A stretch of DNA of 64,000 nucleotides from positions 124,001-188,000 of the forward strand of contig JBOEGQ010000002.1 of assembly GCA_050633505.1 (NCBI GenBank), read 5' to 3'. Positions 52,004-61,714 of the stretch are shown here, piece by piece (the stretch's first letter is position 1; every line of letters begins with the position of its first letter). A model generated the notes under the pieces. That model made no database searches. It was not told where the DNA came from and saw only the letters and a program-made list of their open reading frames with translations. The DNA comes from UBA1672 sp050633505. Its GTDB lineage: Bacteria; Pseudomonadota; Alphaproteobacteria; Micavibrionales; Micavibrionaceae. The position numbers and the translations under genes are program-made.

Positions 52004-52618
52004 ATGCATATATATAATCTTAGAAAATCAATCACAAAGACGCGCTTTCTGTCGCAATCCGTAATCGGCTTTCACCTGTTGTCCTTTCTTATCATTACCC
52101 CTTCTCTCGCAACAGCAGAAGAACAGGTCATTGATATTTTACCTCCGGCAACTCAAACAACCGAAGTTGTTGATGTCGCGGGAACAACACATGCTCCTGT
52201 GCGCCTTACCCCTGACAAATCAGAGCTTATCAGATTAGAGCAAGACGCAGGCAGCATTATCATCGGCAACCCATTGCACATTAATGTTATTGCAGACTCC
52301 TCCAAAACATTGGTTATCGTACCGCGCAGCCCCGGTGCAACCCATTTCACAATTCTTGGAAAAAACGGCGATGTTATTATGCAGCGCCACGTGATCGTCG
52401 CCAGTCCAAAGCAAGATTATGTCAGAGTAAAACGCACATGTAGAGAAGACGCAGAAAACTGCCAAGGAACACGTGTTTTCTATTGCCCTGACATGTGCCA
52501 TGAAATAGGATTAGCCCAGCAAGGAGAATCCTCGGGTTCTGATTCATCTTCTACTAATAGCGCACAAAACAGTACGGCAAGCGGTAATACAGATACGGAA
52601 TCAGAAGGAAATGAATAG
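52004..52618 (+). CDS. Tad-locus secreted protein with pil_N-type domain
   Basis: The 204-residue protein has an N-terminal signal (about 15-40, LLSFLIITPSLATA). Residues about 70-140 (LTPDKSELIRLEQDAGSIII, then NPLHINVIADSSKTLVIVPR) match the T2SS-T3SS_pil_N domain also present at the N terminus of CpaC secretins (compare CpaC residues 52-80). Four Cys (TCRED, NCQGT, YCPDMCHE) may form disulfides; the Ser/Thr/Asn tail is unstructured. It likely sits in the periplasm with the secretin. AAGGA lies before the ATG. The tadD gene follows after 32 bp. Confidence 0.8.
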   Translation: MHIYNLRKSITKTRFLSQSVIGFHLLSFLIITPSLATAEEQVIDILPPATQTTEVVDVAGTTHAPVRLTPDKSELIRLEQDAGSIIIGNPLHINVIADSSKTLVIVPRSPGATHFTILGKNGDVIMQRHVIVASPKQDYVRVKRTCREDAENCQGTRVFYCPDMCHEIGLAQQGESSGSDSSSTNSAQNSTASGNTDTESEGNE

Positions 52619-52650
52619 TCTGATCAGAAATTAATAAGGGCCAAAACAGT

Positions 52651-53334
52651 ATGCACAAAATCACCCATTATCTCGTTTTAGCACTCCTCGCAGGACAGAT
52701 GTCAGCCTGTCAGACAACCGGAACAGATGCACCTGAAACATCGGCTGCACAAAATAAAGCACAACGCATCGATGCCGCCATTGAAAAAACGGCCATTCGC
52801 GCATCTAAAAACGGGTCAGTTAGTGCAAACTTACTTGCTGTTGAAAAGAAGTATAAACGCAATGCCAGCGACCCCGATGCGGCCCTCGCCTATGCACAAA
52901 GCCTAAGACAAGCAAACCACCTAAACCGTGCAGATATCGTTCTTGAGCCATTCACGCGTGATGATACGGTATATGCTGGCGTAAACACAGAAATGTCTAT
53001 GATTAAACTGGCCATGGGCGATTACGATATGGCAGAGAAATTTGCAAAAGACGCAATTTTGCAAGACGCCGCAGATTATGAAGCATACCAAAACCTTGGG
53101 ATATCATTAGACGCCAAAGAAATGCACCCTGAAGCCGAACGCGCATTCCGCAAAGGTCTGGAACATTGGCAGGGAGACCCAACAACGATCATGAATAACC
53201 TTGCCTTAAATTTGGCGACCCAAGGGTTTATTGATGAAGCAGTTGAGGTTCTTGAACGCGCCAAGGCACTGTCGCCCAACCGCATTGAGTTAGAACGCAA
53301 TTTACGCATTATCCGTACATTGAATGAGCGCTAA
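52651..53334 (+). CDS. tadD: TPR lipoprotein TadD
   Basis: The 227-residue protein has lipoprotein signal LVLALLAGQMSA/C, followed by a polar linker and several TPR units (MAEKFAKDAILQDAADYEAYQNLG and so on, WQGDPTTIMNNLALNLATQG, AVEVLERAKALSPN). TadD is the outer-membrane-associated pilotin-like factor of Tad pilus assembly. It is on the + strand, convergent with tadC across 56 bp. It would be made with the pil_N-domain protein just upstream. Confidence 0.85.
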   Translation: MHKITHYLVLALLAGQMSACQTTGTDAPETSAAQNKAQRIDAAIEKTAIRASKNGSVSANLLAVEKKYKRNASDPDAALAYAQSLRQANHLNRADIVLEPFTRDDTVYAGVNTEMSMIKLAMGDYDMAEKFAKDAILQDAADYEAYQNLGISLDAKEMHPEAERAFRKGLEHWQGDPTTIMNNLALNLATQGFIDEAVEVLERAKALSPNRIELERNLRIIRTLNER

Positions 53335-53390
53335 ACCATCGGCTTTCTAAAGCCCAAAAACCGCAGAAATATAGTTGCTGCAGCTTGATT

Positions 53391-54338
53391 TTATCCACCT
53401 CTCATTGCGGAAACTTCGATGCCTGCCGGCCCCAAAATAATGATGAACAAGGCGGGTAAGAAAAACAAGATCATCGGAACGGTTAACTTAGGTGGTAAAG
53501 ACGCCGCTTTTTGCTCCGCCGCAGCCATGCGCATATCCCGTGATTCATCACTCATAACACGTAAGGCTCCAGATACAGATGTACCATATTGCTCTGCCTG
53601 AATAAGAGCCGTAGAAAAACTTTTGGCCGCATTGCTTCCCACTCTTCGGGCAAAATCTTGTAAGGCCTGACGGCGATCATTCAACATCGCCATTTCCGCA
53701 CTTAAAATCCCCAACTCTTCTGCCAAGACTTCCGATTGCTCCGCAACTTCTGCAGCAACACGGTCAATCGTCTGTTCAAGGCCAATACCACCCTGAACAC
53801 AAATTAACATCATATCTAAAGAGTCTGGAAAACTAAGGTTGAATTCGATTTGACGCTTATCAATCATATTTTTGACCAATATATCAGGCAATTTATACCC
53901 CAAAAACAATAAGGAGAAAAATATTAAAAGCTTCATTGAATCCGAATATTGCTTCTCCTCTGGCAGTGCATTGAAATATAACGATGCCAAAACGACAAAC
54001 ACAACGGGTAGAGCAATACGCGAAACAATGAATTTCATATGTGCCTTGGGATTACGTATCCCGGCCTGAAGCATTTTATCACGCGCCCTTTCCCCCATTT
54101 TTCCCGCCATGGTCTGAAAACGGTAGGTCATCGCCAAGTTATCACGCGCAGAGACGCTTTCTTCCTTTATAACTTTTCCATCACGAGAGGCCTGAAATAA
54201 ATCTTTACGGCGCTTCTCAATGATCGATTTATATTTCTCTTTCTGATCCGATTTTTGTAGAAAAGGAAATGCAAAAGCAGCAAAGGACAAACCGGCTGCC
54301 AATGCGGCAAAAATCGTAATAATCATTTCATTACTCAT
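53391..54338 (-). CDS. tadC: Tad pilus inner-membrane protein TadC (CpaH)
   Basis: The 315-residue T2SSF-family platform protein has an N-terminal helix (IITIFAALAAGLSFAAFAFP), two helices near 105-150 (ALPVVFVVLASLYFNA and LLIFFSLLFLGYKL), the T2SSF cytoplasmic domain (LPDSLDMMLICVQGGIGLEQ, then GTSVSGALRVMSDESRDMRMA) and a final helix (VPMILFFLPALFIIILG). It pairs with TadB to form the assembly platform under the ATPase. Last gene of the minus-strand cluster. Confidence 0.93.
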   Translation of the reverse strand: MSNEMIITIFAALAAGLSFAAFAFPFLQKSDQKEKYKSIIEKRRKDLFQASRDGKVIKEESVSARDNLAMTYRFQTMAGKMGERARDKMLQAGIRNPKAHMKFIVSRIALPVVFVVLASLYFNALPEEKQYSDSMKLLIFFSLLFLGYKLPDILVKNMIDKRQIEFNLSFPDSLDMMLICVQGGIGLEQTIDRVAAEVAEQSEVLAEELGILSAEMAMLNDRRQALQDFARRVGSNAAKSFSTALIQAEQYGTSVSGALRVMSDESRDMRMAAAEQKAASLPPKLTVPMILFFLPALFIIILGPAGIEVSAMRGG

Positions 54339-54353
54339 GCCATTTCTTCCTTT

Positions 54354-55334
54354 CTAAATTTTGAAGTTAATCATTTGCTTCATGACGATAACACCCAGAC
54401 ACATCCAGCCAATCGCCCCCATCAACATCCTTTTCCCGCTTTCGGTGACAAAGAGCGGTTCAATATATTCCGGATTTACAGCCCATAAGCCAAACGCCAC
54501 CAATGGCGGTAACGCACCAATAATACTTGCAGAAGCAATTGCCTCAGAAGACAGCGCCATAATTTTACGTTTAAGACGGAACCGAGCACGGATTACATTA
54601 GATAAATTTATGAGAACTTCAGACAGGCTTGATCCCGTTTGCGCCTGAATTGCAAGACCAGCTGCAAACATCTTCATCTCCGGCAGAGGCATACGCTTAC
54701 ACCCCTCTAACGCGGCCTCATGAAGCGGAATCCCGATTTTCTGCTTATCATAAATAATCGACATTTCCTCACCTACAGGCCCCTCGAATTCTTTACTAAT
54801 CATGGACACAGCCTCAGAAACAGGCATACCAGCCTTCAACAAACGCACAACCGCATCCAGTGCATCGGCAAATTCTTCTAAAAACTTTTTCTGCCTGCGC
54901 TTAATGGCCCATCGTAGAATAAAGCGTGGAACCCCAAGTAAACCAGTTATTGCAAGCAATATCATCACGGGAACAGAAAAGGACATTAACTTAGCCAATA
55001 ACAAGAAAACACCACCAGACACAACAGACATCATCCAAAACTGTCCGGTTGACATGCTAAATCCGCTCTGTAACAAACGCCCCGCAATAGAAACCTTATC
55101 ATCCTGACCTGATTTCCCCTCATCACGGCTGGCCTTCAATTTTTTGGCAATTTCCGCTCGGCGTTTATTTTGCAGGTCTTTCTCATCCCCACCAGATTCG
55201 CCGCCATGCGTACCACGGATTAAATCGATATTTTTTTTGCTTTGCTGTGCCCCGGTATTCACCATCAAATACATGACAATACCCACAATAATAAATACAA
55301 TCGCGGCAATAAGGAAAATCTGAAGTGTTGTCAT
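54354..55334 (-). CDS. tadB: Tad pilus inner-membrane protein TadB (CpaG)
   Basis: The 326-residue T2SSF-family protein has the architecture of TadB: N-terminal helix (FLIAAIVFIIVGIVMYLMV), a charged loop, paired helices near 90-140, then FADALDAVVRLLKAGMPVSE and GSSLSEVLINLSNVIRARF in the cytoplasmic T2SSF domain and a last helix pair. It lies 15 bp from tadC and 20 bp from cpaF. Acts with TadC in extending the pilus. Confidence 0.93.
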   Translation of the reverse strand: MTTLQIFLIAAIVFIIVGIVMYLMVNTGAQQSKKNIDLIRGTHGGESGGDEKDLQNKRRAEIAKKLKASRDEGKSGQDDKVSIAGRLLQSGFSMSTGQFWMMSVVSGGVFLLLAKLMSFSVPVMILLAITGLLGVPRFILRWAIKRRQKKFLEEFADALDAVVRLLKAGMPVSEAVSMISKEFEGPVGEEMSIIYDKQKIGIPLHEAALEGCKRMPLPEMKMFAAGLAIQAQTGSSLSEVLINLSNVIRARFRLKRKIMALSSEAIASASIIGALPPLVAFGLWAVNPEYIEPLFVTESGKRMLMGAIGWMCLGVIVMKQMINFKI

Positions 55335-55354
55335 CTGCCCCCTCCTATACGGCT

Positions 55355-56983
55355 CTAACCGTACGCCTCTTCCATTGCATCTAGAACCATATCAGCCACA
55401 CCATATTGGCGCGCATTATCAAAGAATTTCGGACGCAACCCTGTTGATTTCTGTTTTGTAATCAACTTACCATCCTCATCTTCCCCCAGAATTTCGAGAG
55501 AGAATAAATCCTGCATCGTGACAACCTCACCCTCCATCCCTGTTACCTCGGTAACATGCGTTGTCTTACGTGAACCATCACGAAGGCGCTGTACCTGAAT
55601 AATAACATTAACGGCAGAGGCTATCTGTTCACGAACTGCAACTGTCGGCAAATTCAATCCCCCCATCGCAATCATATTTTCCATACGGGAAACCGCCTCA
55701 CGCGGATTATTCGCGTGCACAGTCCCCATAGATCCGTCATGACCCGTATTCATCGCCTGAAGTAAATCAAAGGCCTCAGGCCCTCTGACCTCACCAACAA
55801 TAATACGTTCAGGGCGCATACGCAGACAGTTCTTAACCAAATCACGCATTGTGATCTCACCAACCCCCTCCAGATTAGGAGGACGTGTTTCAAGTCGCAC
55901 AACGTGTGGCTGCTGCAATTGTAATTCACAGGCATCTTCACAGGTAATGATACGCTCTCCTGCCTCGATATAGCGCGTTAGACAGTTCAACATCGTTGTT
56001 TTACCTGAACCCGTACCACCGGAAACCAACACATTCACACGGCAACGCCCAATCGCCATAATCAATTTGGCACAACTCGGTGACATAGAGCCAAAACCCA
56101 ATAGATTTTCTAAGGTCAGTTTATCTTTCTTAAACTTACGAATGGTCATACATGCACCATCCACAGCCAAAGGCGGAATAATAACATTCACACGTGAACC
56201 ATCTGCAAGACGCGCATCACAAATCGGCGACGCCTCATCAACGCGACGCCCTATTGCACCCACGATACGCTGACAAATTGTTGTAAGGTGTTGATTATCA
56301 CGAAAGTTAACATGCGTACGTTCGATTTTACCATCGACCTCAATATAGGTAATATCAGGTCCGTTAATCATAATATCGGCGATATCATCACGTTCCAATA
56401 ATTCTTCCAATGGACCAAAGCCCAACATATCATCGGCACATTCCTTACCGATCTTTTCAAGTTCTGCCGGTGTTAAATCCAAATTCCGAAAACGGGCAAT
56501 CTCTTCAACGGCGGAATAGACCTCATCCCGCGCAGCCTGCCCGTCCATACGTGCAAGAGCCTTCAAATCAATCCCATCACGTAAATCCAGCCATATACGG
56601 TTACGACACCGCTGTAGCCGCAATGACGTTACGGAATCATCTGCGTTTTCGGGAACTTCTTCTTCCTCATCAACAAGAACAGGATCTTCATCCATTTTTT
56701 TTAACGGTTTGGCAGGTTCATCTTTTGGTGCATCTTCCGCAACTGGCGCATTGCCTGTTTCATTCAGCGCCGCATCCAAATCACCCAAAGATTCAGAAAT
56801 ATTATCTGCCCCTACTAACTGCTTTTCCGCGGTTTTTTGTGAATCATCACTTTTTGTAATAACCGGTTCCTGCATTTTCCCCTTTACAGGCAAGGCATCT
56901 TCCACCGCGTCCACACCGGGCGAAGCTTTCTTAGTAGGTGGAGGCGTTTTTGCACCTGTTCCAGATTGTTTTTTACCAAACAT
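55355..56983 (-). CDS. cpaF: Tad pilus secretion ATPase CpaF (TadA)
   Basis: This is a 542-residue hexameric ATPase. A Pro/Lys/Asp-rich N-terminal tail (1-120) is followed by the T2SSE core: GFGPLEELLERDDIADIMIN, the Walker A VLVSGGTGSGKTTMLN, the Asp box RIITCEDACELQL, Walker B-like PERIIVGEVRGPEAFDLLQA and the His box GSMGTVHANNPREAVSRME. It powers pilin assembly, and in some alphaproteobacteria also retraction. The long acidic N-terminal region is greater than in Caulobacter CpaF and probably unstructured. Confidence 0.96.
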   Translation of the reverse strand: MFGKKQSGTGAKTPPPTKKASPGVDAVEDALPVKGKMQEPVITKSDDSQKTAEKQLVGADNISESLGDLDAALNETGNAPVAEDAPKDEPAKPLKKMDEDPVLVDEEEEVPENADDSVTSLRLQRCRNRIWLDLRDGIDLKALARMDGQAARDEVYSAVEEIARFRNLDLTPAELEKIGKECADDMLGFGPLEELLERDDIADIMINGPDITYIEVDGKIERTHVNFRDNQHLTTICQRIVGAIGRRVDEASPICDARLADGSRVNVIIPPLAVDGACMTIRKFKKDKLTLENLLGFGSMSPSCAKLIMAIGRCRVNVLVSGGTGSGKTTMLNCLTRYIEAGERIITCEDACELQLQQPHVVRLETRPPNLEGVGEITMRDLVKNCLRMRPERIIVGEVRGPEAFDLLQAMNTGHDGSMGTVHANNPREAVSRMENMIAMGGLNLPTVAVREQIASAVNVIIQVQRLRDGSRKTTHVTEVTGMEGEVVTMQDLFSLEILGEDEDGKLITKQKSTGLRPKFFDNARQYGVADMVLDAMEEAYG

Positions 56984-57059
56984 AACTTTGTCTCAATTTA
57001 AGATTATACGCAGAAAAGCAGTTATTGGCTCCCATAGTTACGATATCGGAGAACGTCTT

Positions 57060-58313
57060 TTATTTTGTACCCAATTTACTTAAGAAACCACCAAGAAGGC
57101 CGGATTTTTTTTCTGTATCTGCATCCTTATCATCTATATTAGATGTAATAGATTTCGCCAAAACTGGCAGAAAAGCAGTTACCAGATCCTCCCCATCCTT
57201 ATCAGACAGCAAAGTATTCATTTCACTTTCACATTTCAGGAATAAAGACGGGTTATCTGTAAAAATGGCCTCGGCCTTAAATTCCAGTGCTTCTTCAATA
57301 TCAGTATTACTGACCTCATATGTTTTTGCCGCGCCTTGTCTGTTTACAACCAACGAAATATCCGTAACTTCGCCACCTCGTATATCAGATATTTCCTTAA
57401 TCAAGCTACGTGAGGCACGAAGAGAGGTTACCGTTGGTGTTGTCACCAATAAAATTTGATTTGCCCGTGCCATCACAGTCTTTTTCAAAACCGGATCTGC
57501 GCCTGATAAGTCAACAAAAACAATCGGATATTTGGACATTAAATTATCCAATACGGATTCGCATTGCTGTGCATTTAATGATGGGTCAAGCATGGCATCA
57601 GAACCACTGGCCAAGACAGAAAGCCGTTCATCCACCTCATGAACCATACGTTTTAGTGAATCCTCACTACCGCTTTCAACGGCTTTTACAATTTCAAATA
57701 ATGTTGCAGAAGGATCAAAACCAACACCGACACTTAAAGATGACCAGCCACCGGCAAAGTCCATCAACATCGTCTTTTGCCCCAATCTATCAGACGCAAG
57801 TAAAGCCCCAATTTGCGTCAATGACGTTGTACCAACGCCCCCTTTTGCCCCGACACACGCGATAAGGCGGCTATCTGAAACGCCCAAACGGTTAATCAAC
57901 GCCTTGGCAATCACATCGGCCATTACATCGGCTTTAACAGGCCTGACAAGATAATCGCTAACACCCATTTCAATAAGCTGACGATAGAGATATACATCAT
58001 TAACAGGGCCGATAATTATGGCCGAGGTTCCCTCCTCACAATATTGCGACAGGTTACCAAGCCCGGCTGTAAAGCCATCATCTATATTATCGGTTTGAAT
58101 AATTAAAAGATCCGGAGAAGTTTCAGTCTCGAACCGCGCAATCGCCTGCTCAACACCACCTTCAATAACGTGAATATCAACACGCGCAAAACGCCAATCT
58201 TCCTGTAAGGCGCGCATAGCACCCAGCGTATCTTCATCTTGCGAGAAAACGGCAATCCCCGCTCCGGGGAGTAGAATATCAGTTGCTTGTGCTTGTGCTT
58301 CTGCCTCGCTCAT
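57060..58313 (-). CDS. cpaE: Pilus localisation protein CpaE (TadZ)
   Basis: The 417-residue protein has an N-terminal pseudo-receiver (GIAVFSQDEDTLGAMRAL, then LLIIQTDNIDDG and YLVRPVKADV) and a MinD/ParA-type ATPase (LIACVGAKGGVGTTSLTQIG, the deviant Walker A; PIVFVDLSGADPVLKK near 290). It places the Tad machine at the cell pole. A C-terminal Lys-rich tail ends the protein. It lies 76 bp upstream of cpaF. Confidence 0.94.
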   Translation of the reverse strand: MSEAEAQAQATDILLPGAGIAVFSQDEDTLGAMRALQEDWRFARVDIHVIEGGVEQAIARFETETSPDLLIIQTDNIDDGFTAGLGNLSQYCEEGTSAIIIGPVNDVYLYRQLIEMGVSDYLVRPVKADVMADVIAKALINRLGVSDSRLIACVGAKGGVGTTSLTQIGALLASDRLGQKTMLMDFAGGWSSLSVGVGFDPSATLFEIVKAVESGSEDSLKRMVHEVDERLSVLASGSDAMLDPSLNAQQCESVLDNLMSKYPIVFVDLSGADPVLKKTVMARANQILLVTTPTVTSLRASRSLIKEISDIRGGEVTDISLVVNRQGAAKTYEVSNTDIEEALEFKAEAIFTDNPSLFLKCESEMNTLLSDKDGEDLVTAFLPVLAKSITSNIDDKDADTEKKSGLLGGFLSKLGTK

Positions 58314-58447
58314 GCCTGTACCTGTATAATGTGACCCGACCGGGTCTAGAGTTGCTCAAAGATATTATACACGATCATAATATCTTTGCCCACACTAGCA
58401 TTCAGCCCTTAATATTATACTAAGATCACAGGATAATACATTGGCAC

Positions 58448-59095
58448 TTATTCACCGGATGCACTTTGCCCTTCCAGCAAGTCATTCTGCGCACCAGTGC
58501 GGTATAACTCAACAATATTTGCAGCAGAACGACCATCTGAACCAGTATCCGAACGACCACGGCCAAGCAAGTCAGACGGACGCGCAATCTGACGCGCCAT
58601 CAGTGTTCCAACAGAACAGCCAAGCTTATAATCGGTATTATTTTCAACCGAACCACCATTTAATCCAGGCATCTGTTGGGGACAATCTTTCGGGGCGTGG
58701 GCACTATATGCATCATAAGATACAATCAAACGCGCCTCGTCGCCCTGCCCTTTTACAGGTAAAACCCCCGGTTTCAAGTTATTGACACCATATCCACGAA
58801 GAATACCCGCAATATCAGAAACTTTATTGGTCGCCTTCATTGCCGTATTGCGGTAGGAGCGCGGATCATATGTAACAATCAAATCCATTGGCGTTCCACC
58901 GTGTCGATCATAATGCGCCGCCACAGCCGCCAGATATTCATCATTAACATTATACACGGCGATATCCTCAAACACCGCCTCTTCTCGAACTTGCACACGA
59001 TTTTCATTCACCGTTGTCGGCGTATACATCGTATTACATCCGGTAATACCGAAAGAAAGAAATGCGGCTATTGCTGTGCTAAAAACTCTTTTCAT
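58448..59095 (-). CDS. cpaD: Pilus lipoprotein CpaD
   Basis: The 215-residue protein from the ATG at 59095 begins with a lipoprotein signal (MKRVFSTAIAAFLSFGITG/C). CpaD-family blocks are NDEYLAAVAAHYDRHGGTPM, a conserved GYGVNNL, and FGCSVGT-like LGCSVGTLMARQIARPSDLL followed by GRGRSDTGSDG. It is found only in alphaproteobacterial Tad systems and works at the outer membrane with CpaC. The frame opens at 59125. The 134 bp to cpaE holds no gene. Confidence 0.9.
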   Translation of the reverse strand: MKRVFSTAIAAFLSFGITGCNTMYTPTTVNENRVQVREEAVFEDIAVYNVNDEYLAAVAAHYDRHGGTPMDLIVTYDPRSYRNTAMKATNKVSDIAGILRGYGVNNLKPGVLPVKGQGDEARLIVSYDAYSAHAPKDCPQQMPGLNGGSVENNTDYKLGCSVGTLMARQIARPSDLLGRGRSDTGSDGRSAANIVELYRTGAQNDLLEGQSASGE

Positions 59096-59146
59096 AACAT
59101 TCTCACTTTTTGTCTGGTCGCTCATCTATTTTTTATCTCGACTTAC

Positions 59147-60649
59147 TTAATCCACGATATATCCGTATCTTCCGGCATCCGCGAAAAGATCAAGATCATC
59201 AACATCAAACATACGGCGAATATTTGTTGCAAAAATCTTTGCAAGCTCACTTTTATCTTCTTTTGGAATATGGTCTGCTTTGCTCTTATCTGCAAAAGGC
59301 TCAACCATATACGCCGTTACGATGACAACCAACTCTGTTTCATTACGCTGGAAACTATCTGAAGAGATAAGGTCACCTAAAATCGGTGTATTCGAAATCC
59401 CGGGAAGCCCCGAAAGCCCCTCGGCCGTCTGGGATTGTAACAATCCCGCGATCATCAAACTTCCTCCACTTGGAATTTCAATTGTGGTTTCCGCACGACG
59501 AATATCCAACCCCGGCACAGTCAAGTCTGACAAAACAATGGCATTGGTATTATCCAGTGAAGAGACCTCTGTATTTAATTGTAGGTTAATACGATCCCCT
59601 GACAGCACGACAGGCTTAAAGTTCAACGACACCCCAAACTCACGATATTCAATCACGATATTGCCGTTTTGATCCCGCCCGGCAGGAATTGGAAACTCAC
59701 CGCCAGCCAAGAAACCAGCCTGTTGCCCTGAAACAGCCGTCAAATTCGGCTCCGCCAACACATTTAACAGGTCCTGCTCTTCCAGTGCATCAATAAAGAA
59801 GCCTAATGCCCCGACACCACTCAACCCGGTATCGAGAATAACACTCGCCGTACCGATCGCATCTTTCGATAGCGCCAACCCGTCTTCCCCACCAAATGAT
59901 AGCGCGTTATTATTGCTGGGTGAGGAGGATGCCGGTGTTCGGCCAAATAATGTTGTAACCGCAGATTCATTTGGATCATTTGCCGCGACTTCCAAGCCAA
60001 GCTCTTTAAGAACGCTACGCTCTGCCTCAACAATTTTCACCTGAAGCATGACCTGCTGCTCTCCACGAACTTGCAACAAATTCGAAATCAGCTCATCAAC
60101 AGACTTATTATCCGTATCTTGCAAGTCACTAACATAATGCGCCACAAGATTGGCTATTTTTGAAGAGACTTCTGGTGTTGATGCCTGCCCGGTCAAGTAA
60201 AACTGGCTATGTACAATATCAATATTAACATTTTCATTCGGGAACAGACGCTTCACCATTCCTCTGATCGCTTGTAAATCATGCGTAACATGAACGTCTA
60301 CACGCTTTACCACATTACCTGTCGCATCCAGAATAATGATATTCGTATCACCAATATTCAGTCCGACTGTATAAAGCTTATTAGATTGGACAGCCTGTAC
60401 ATCAATAATATTCGGATCAGCGACCAGAACATCAGACACCCCTTCCGGTAGAGTGATAATATCCGCCTTTCCCAACGTAATATTGAGTGGAGCAACAGCG
60501 CCCGACACACTATTCATCGACACCAAATCGCCTTTCGCCGCCTCGGCCGAGCCATAAAACGCCCCAAGTGCACACACGCCCATCACTCCGGCAAAGAGAA
60601 GGCCTTTGGTTTTTTTATCAAATAATGTCTTCATGGCTTTTACTTTCAT
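59147..60649 (-). CDS. cpaC: Pilus secretin CpaC (RcpA)
   Basis: The 500-residue outer-membrane secretin has a signal peptide (GLLFAGVMGVCALGAFYGSAEA), pil_N domain (PLNITLGKADIITLPEGVSDVL), a BON-like part, and a C-terminal secretin domain (VMLQVKIVEAERSVLKELGL, VLAEPNLTAVSGQQAGFLAG, GGEFPIPAGRD and PGISNTPILGDLISSDSFQR). It forms the ring through which the pilus exits. Start could be 60649 or 60634. The gene follows cpaB after 34 bp. Confidence 0.95.
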   Translation of the reverse strand: MKVKAMKTLFDKKTKGLLFAGVMGVCALGAFYGSAEAAKGDLVSMNSVSGAVAPLNITLGKADIITLPEGVSDVLVADPNIIDVQAVQSNKLYTVGLNIGDTNIIILDATGNVVKRVDVHVTHDLQAIRGMVKRLFPNENVNIDIVHSQFYLTGQASTPEVSSKIANLVAHYVSDLQDTDNKSVDELISNLLQVRGEQQVMLQVKIVEAERSVLKELGLEVAANDPNESAVTTLFGRTPASSSPSNNNALSFGGEDGLALSKDAIGTASVILDTGLSGVGALGFFIDALEEQDLLNVLAEPNLTAVSGQQAGFLAGGEFPIPAGRDQNGNIVIEYREFGVSLNFKPVVLSGDRINLQLNTEVSSLDNTNAIVLSDLTVPGLDIRRAETTIEIPSGGSLMIAGLLQSQTAEGLSGLPGISNTPILGDLISSDSFQRNETELVVIVTAYMVEPFADKSKADHIPKEDKSELAKIFATNIRRMFDVDDLDLFADAGRYGYIVD

Positions 60650-60683
60650 ATTTTCGAACCAATCAAATAAATCTGGTTATACG

Positions 60684-61574
60684 TTAGCGAACCGGTACTT
60701 CTGATACCTGTGCGCCATTATAAATTTTCACAACATCCGTGTTCACACCGCTTTCCTCTTTCATTTGATGGTAAGTGGTATAAATCTCATCATCGATACT
60801 GATCAGGCGTGCATCTGATAAAGTTGGCGAAACAGCATTTGCAAGATCATCCCCAACTCCACGCATAACAAGTGTTAACGTTCCCATTTCAGAAGCCAGA
60901 GCAAGTTTTTCCGCATCACGGATCGCCACAGCCAACGTCACAGTCTTACCAACCTTAACACCGTCATCTTCCTTATGCTCTGCCGTTTGGTCAATCGCCA
61001 GAACCCGAACTTTTTCAAGGATTGTCTCGGTTGCAACATTACTGATGTTCAGTGTCACCATTTCTTGAATATTTGCGGGCGCACTTTTATCCAGAGATAC
61101 GCGCTGCTTATACGTCAGAATAACATCGACAAAACTACCCGGATGAATAAAGCCCGCCACCATACTTTCGGCTTTCACCTTAATGGATATGGCACGCTCT
61201 CCCGGTTGTAGGCGCGCAACAACATAATTACCCGATGTTTCACTTAAAATTCCGCTTTCAACGACAGCTTCCCCTTCGGAAAACGAACGTTCTAAACGCC
61301 CCTCAAGCACATCATGGGGAAGCTCATCTTCATTATCACGGGTGATCGCACTTTTAAAAACTGCGTTTTCCGGCCAATCCTGCCATTTCAGGTCGCCTTC
61401 CGTCAGCTCATGCCCCGCCTTTAAATCATCAGCAGCAACCAAGACCTGCACCATATTTTCACCGACAGGTGCCTCAGCTTCATTTTTTCCGCCTAAGGTA
61501 ACTTGTACCAGTACAGCAACCAATACGGCCGCAAGCACCGCGCCACCAAGGACGATTAATAGATTCTTGTTCAT
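60684..61574 (-). CDS. cpaB: Pilus assembly protein CpaB (RcpC)
   Basis: The 296-residue protein has an N-terminal helix (NLLIVLGGAVLAAVLVAVLV), an SAF domain (VLVAADDLKAGHELTEGDLKW) with the GWRALS-like turn ARLQPGERAISIKV, and Flp_CpaB features GSFVDVILTYKQRV and VRVLAIDQTA. It is an inner-membrane anchored partner of the secretin that reaches the peptidoglycan. I use ATG 61574; the frame opens at 61610 without a ribosome site. Confidence 0.92.
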   Translation of the reverse strand: MNKNLLIVLGGAVLAAVLVAVLVQVTLGGKNEAEAPVGENMVQVLVAADDLKAGHELTEGDLKWQDWPENAVFKSAITRDNEDELPHDVLEGRLERSFSEGEAVVESGILSETSGNYVVARLQPGERAISIKVKAESMVAGFIHPGSFVDVILTYKQRVSLDKSAPANIQEMVTLNISNVATETILEKVRVLAIDQTAEHKEDDGVKVGKTVTLAVAIRDAEKLALASEMGTLTLVMRGVGDDLANAVSPTLSDARLISIDDEIYTTYHQMKEESGVNTDVVKIYNGAQVSEVPVR

Positions 61575-61714
61575 CTTTTTAGACCCCGTTTCAGGACTTA
61601 AAATATTCATGATTTATACTCAGATTTGTTGAAGTTGATCCAATGAAGTAAAAAACGAAAATCAGACGTAAGAGAAGCTTACCCTTCCCATATTATCGGC
61701 TTATCGTTAAGAAT

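Noticed and set aside
53341..53354. GGCTTT/AAAGCC stem between tadD and tadC as a terminator
   Set aside because: Neither strand has a T-run after it; could be chance.
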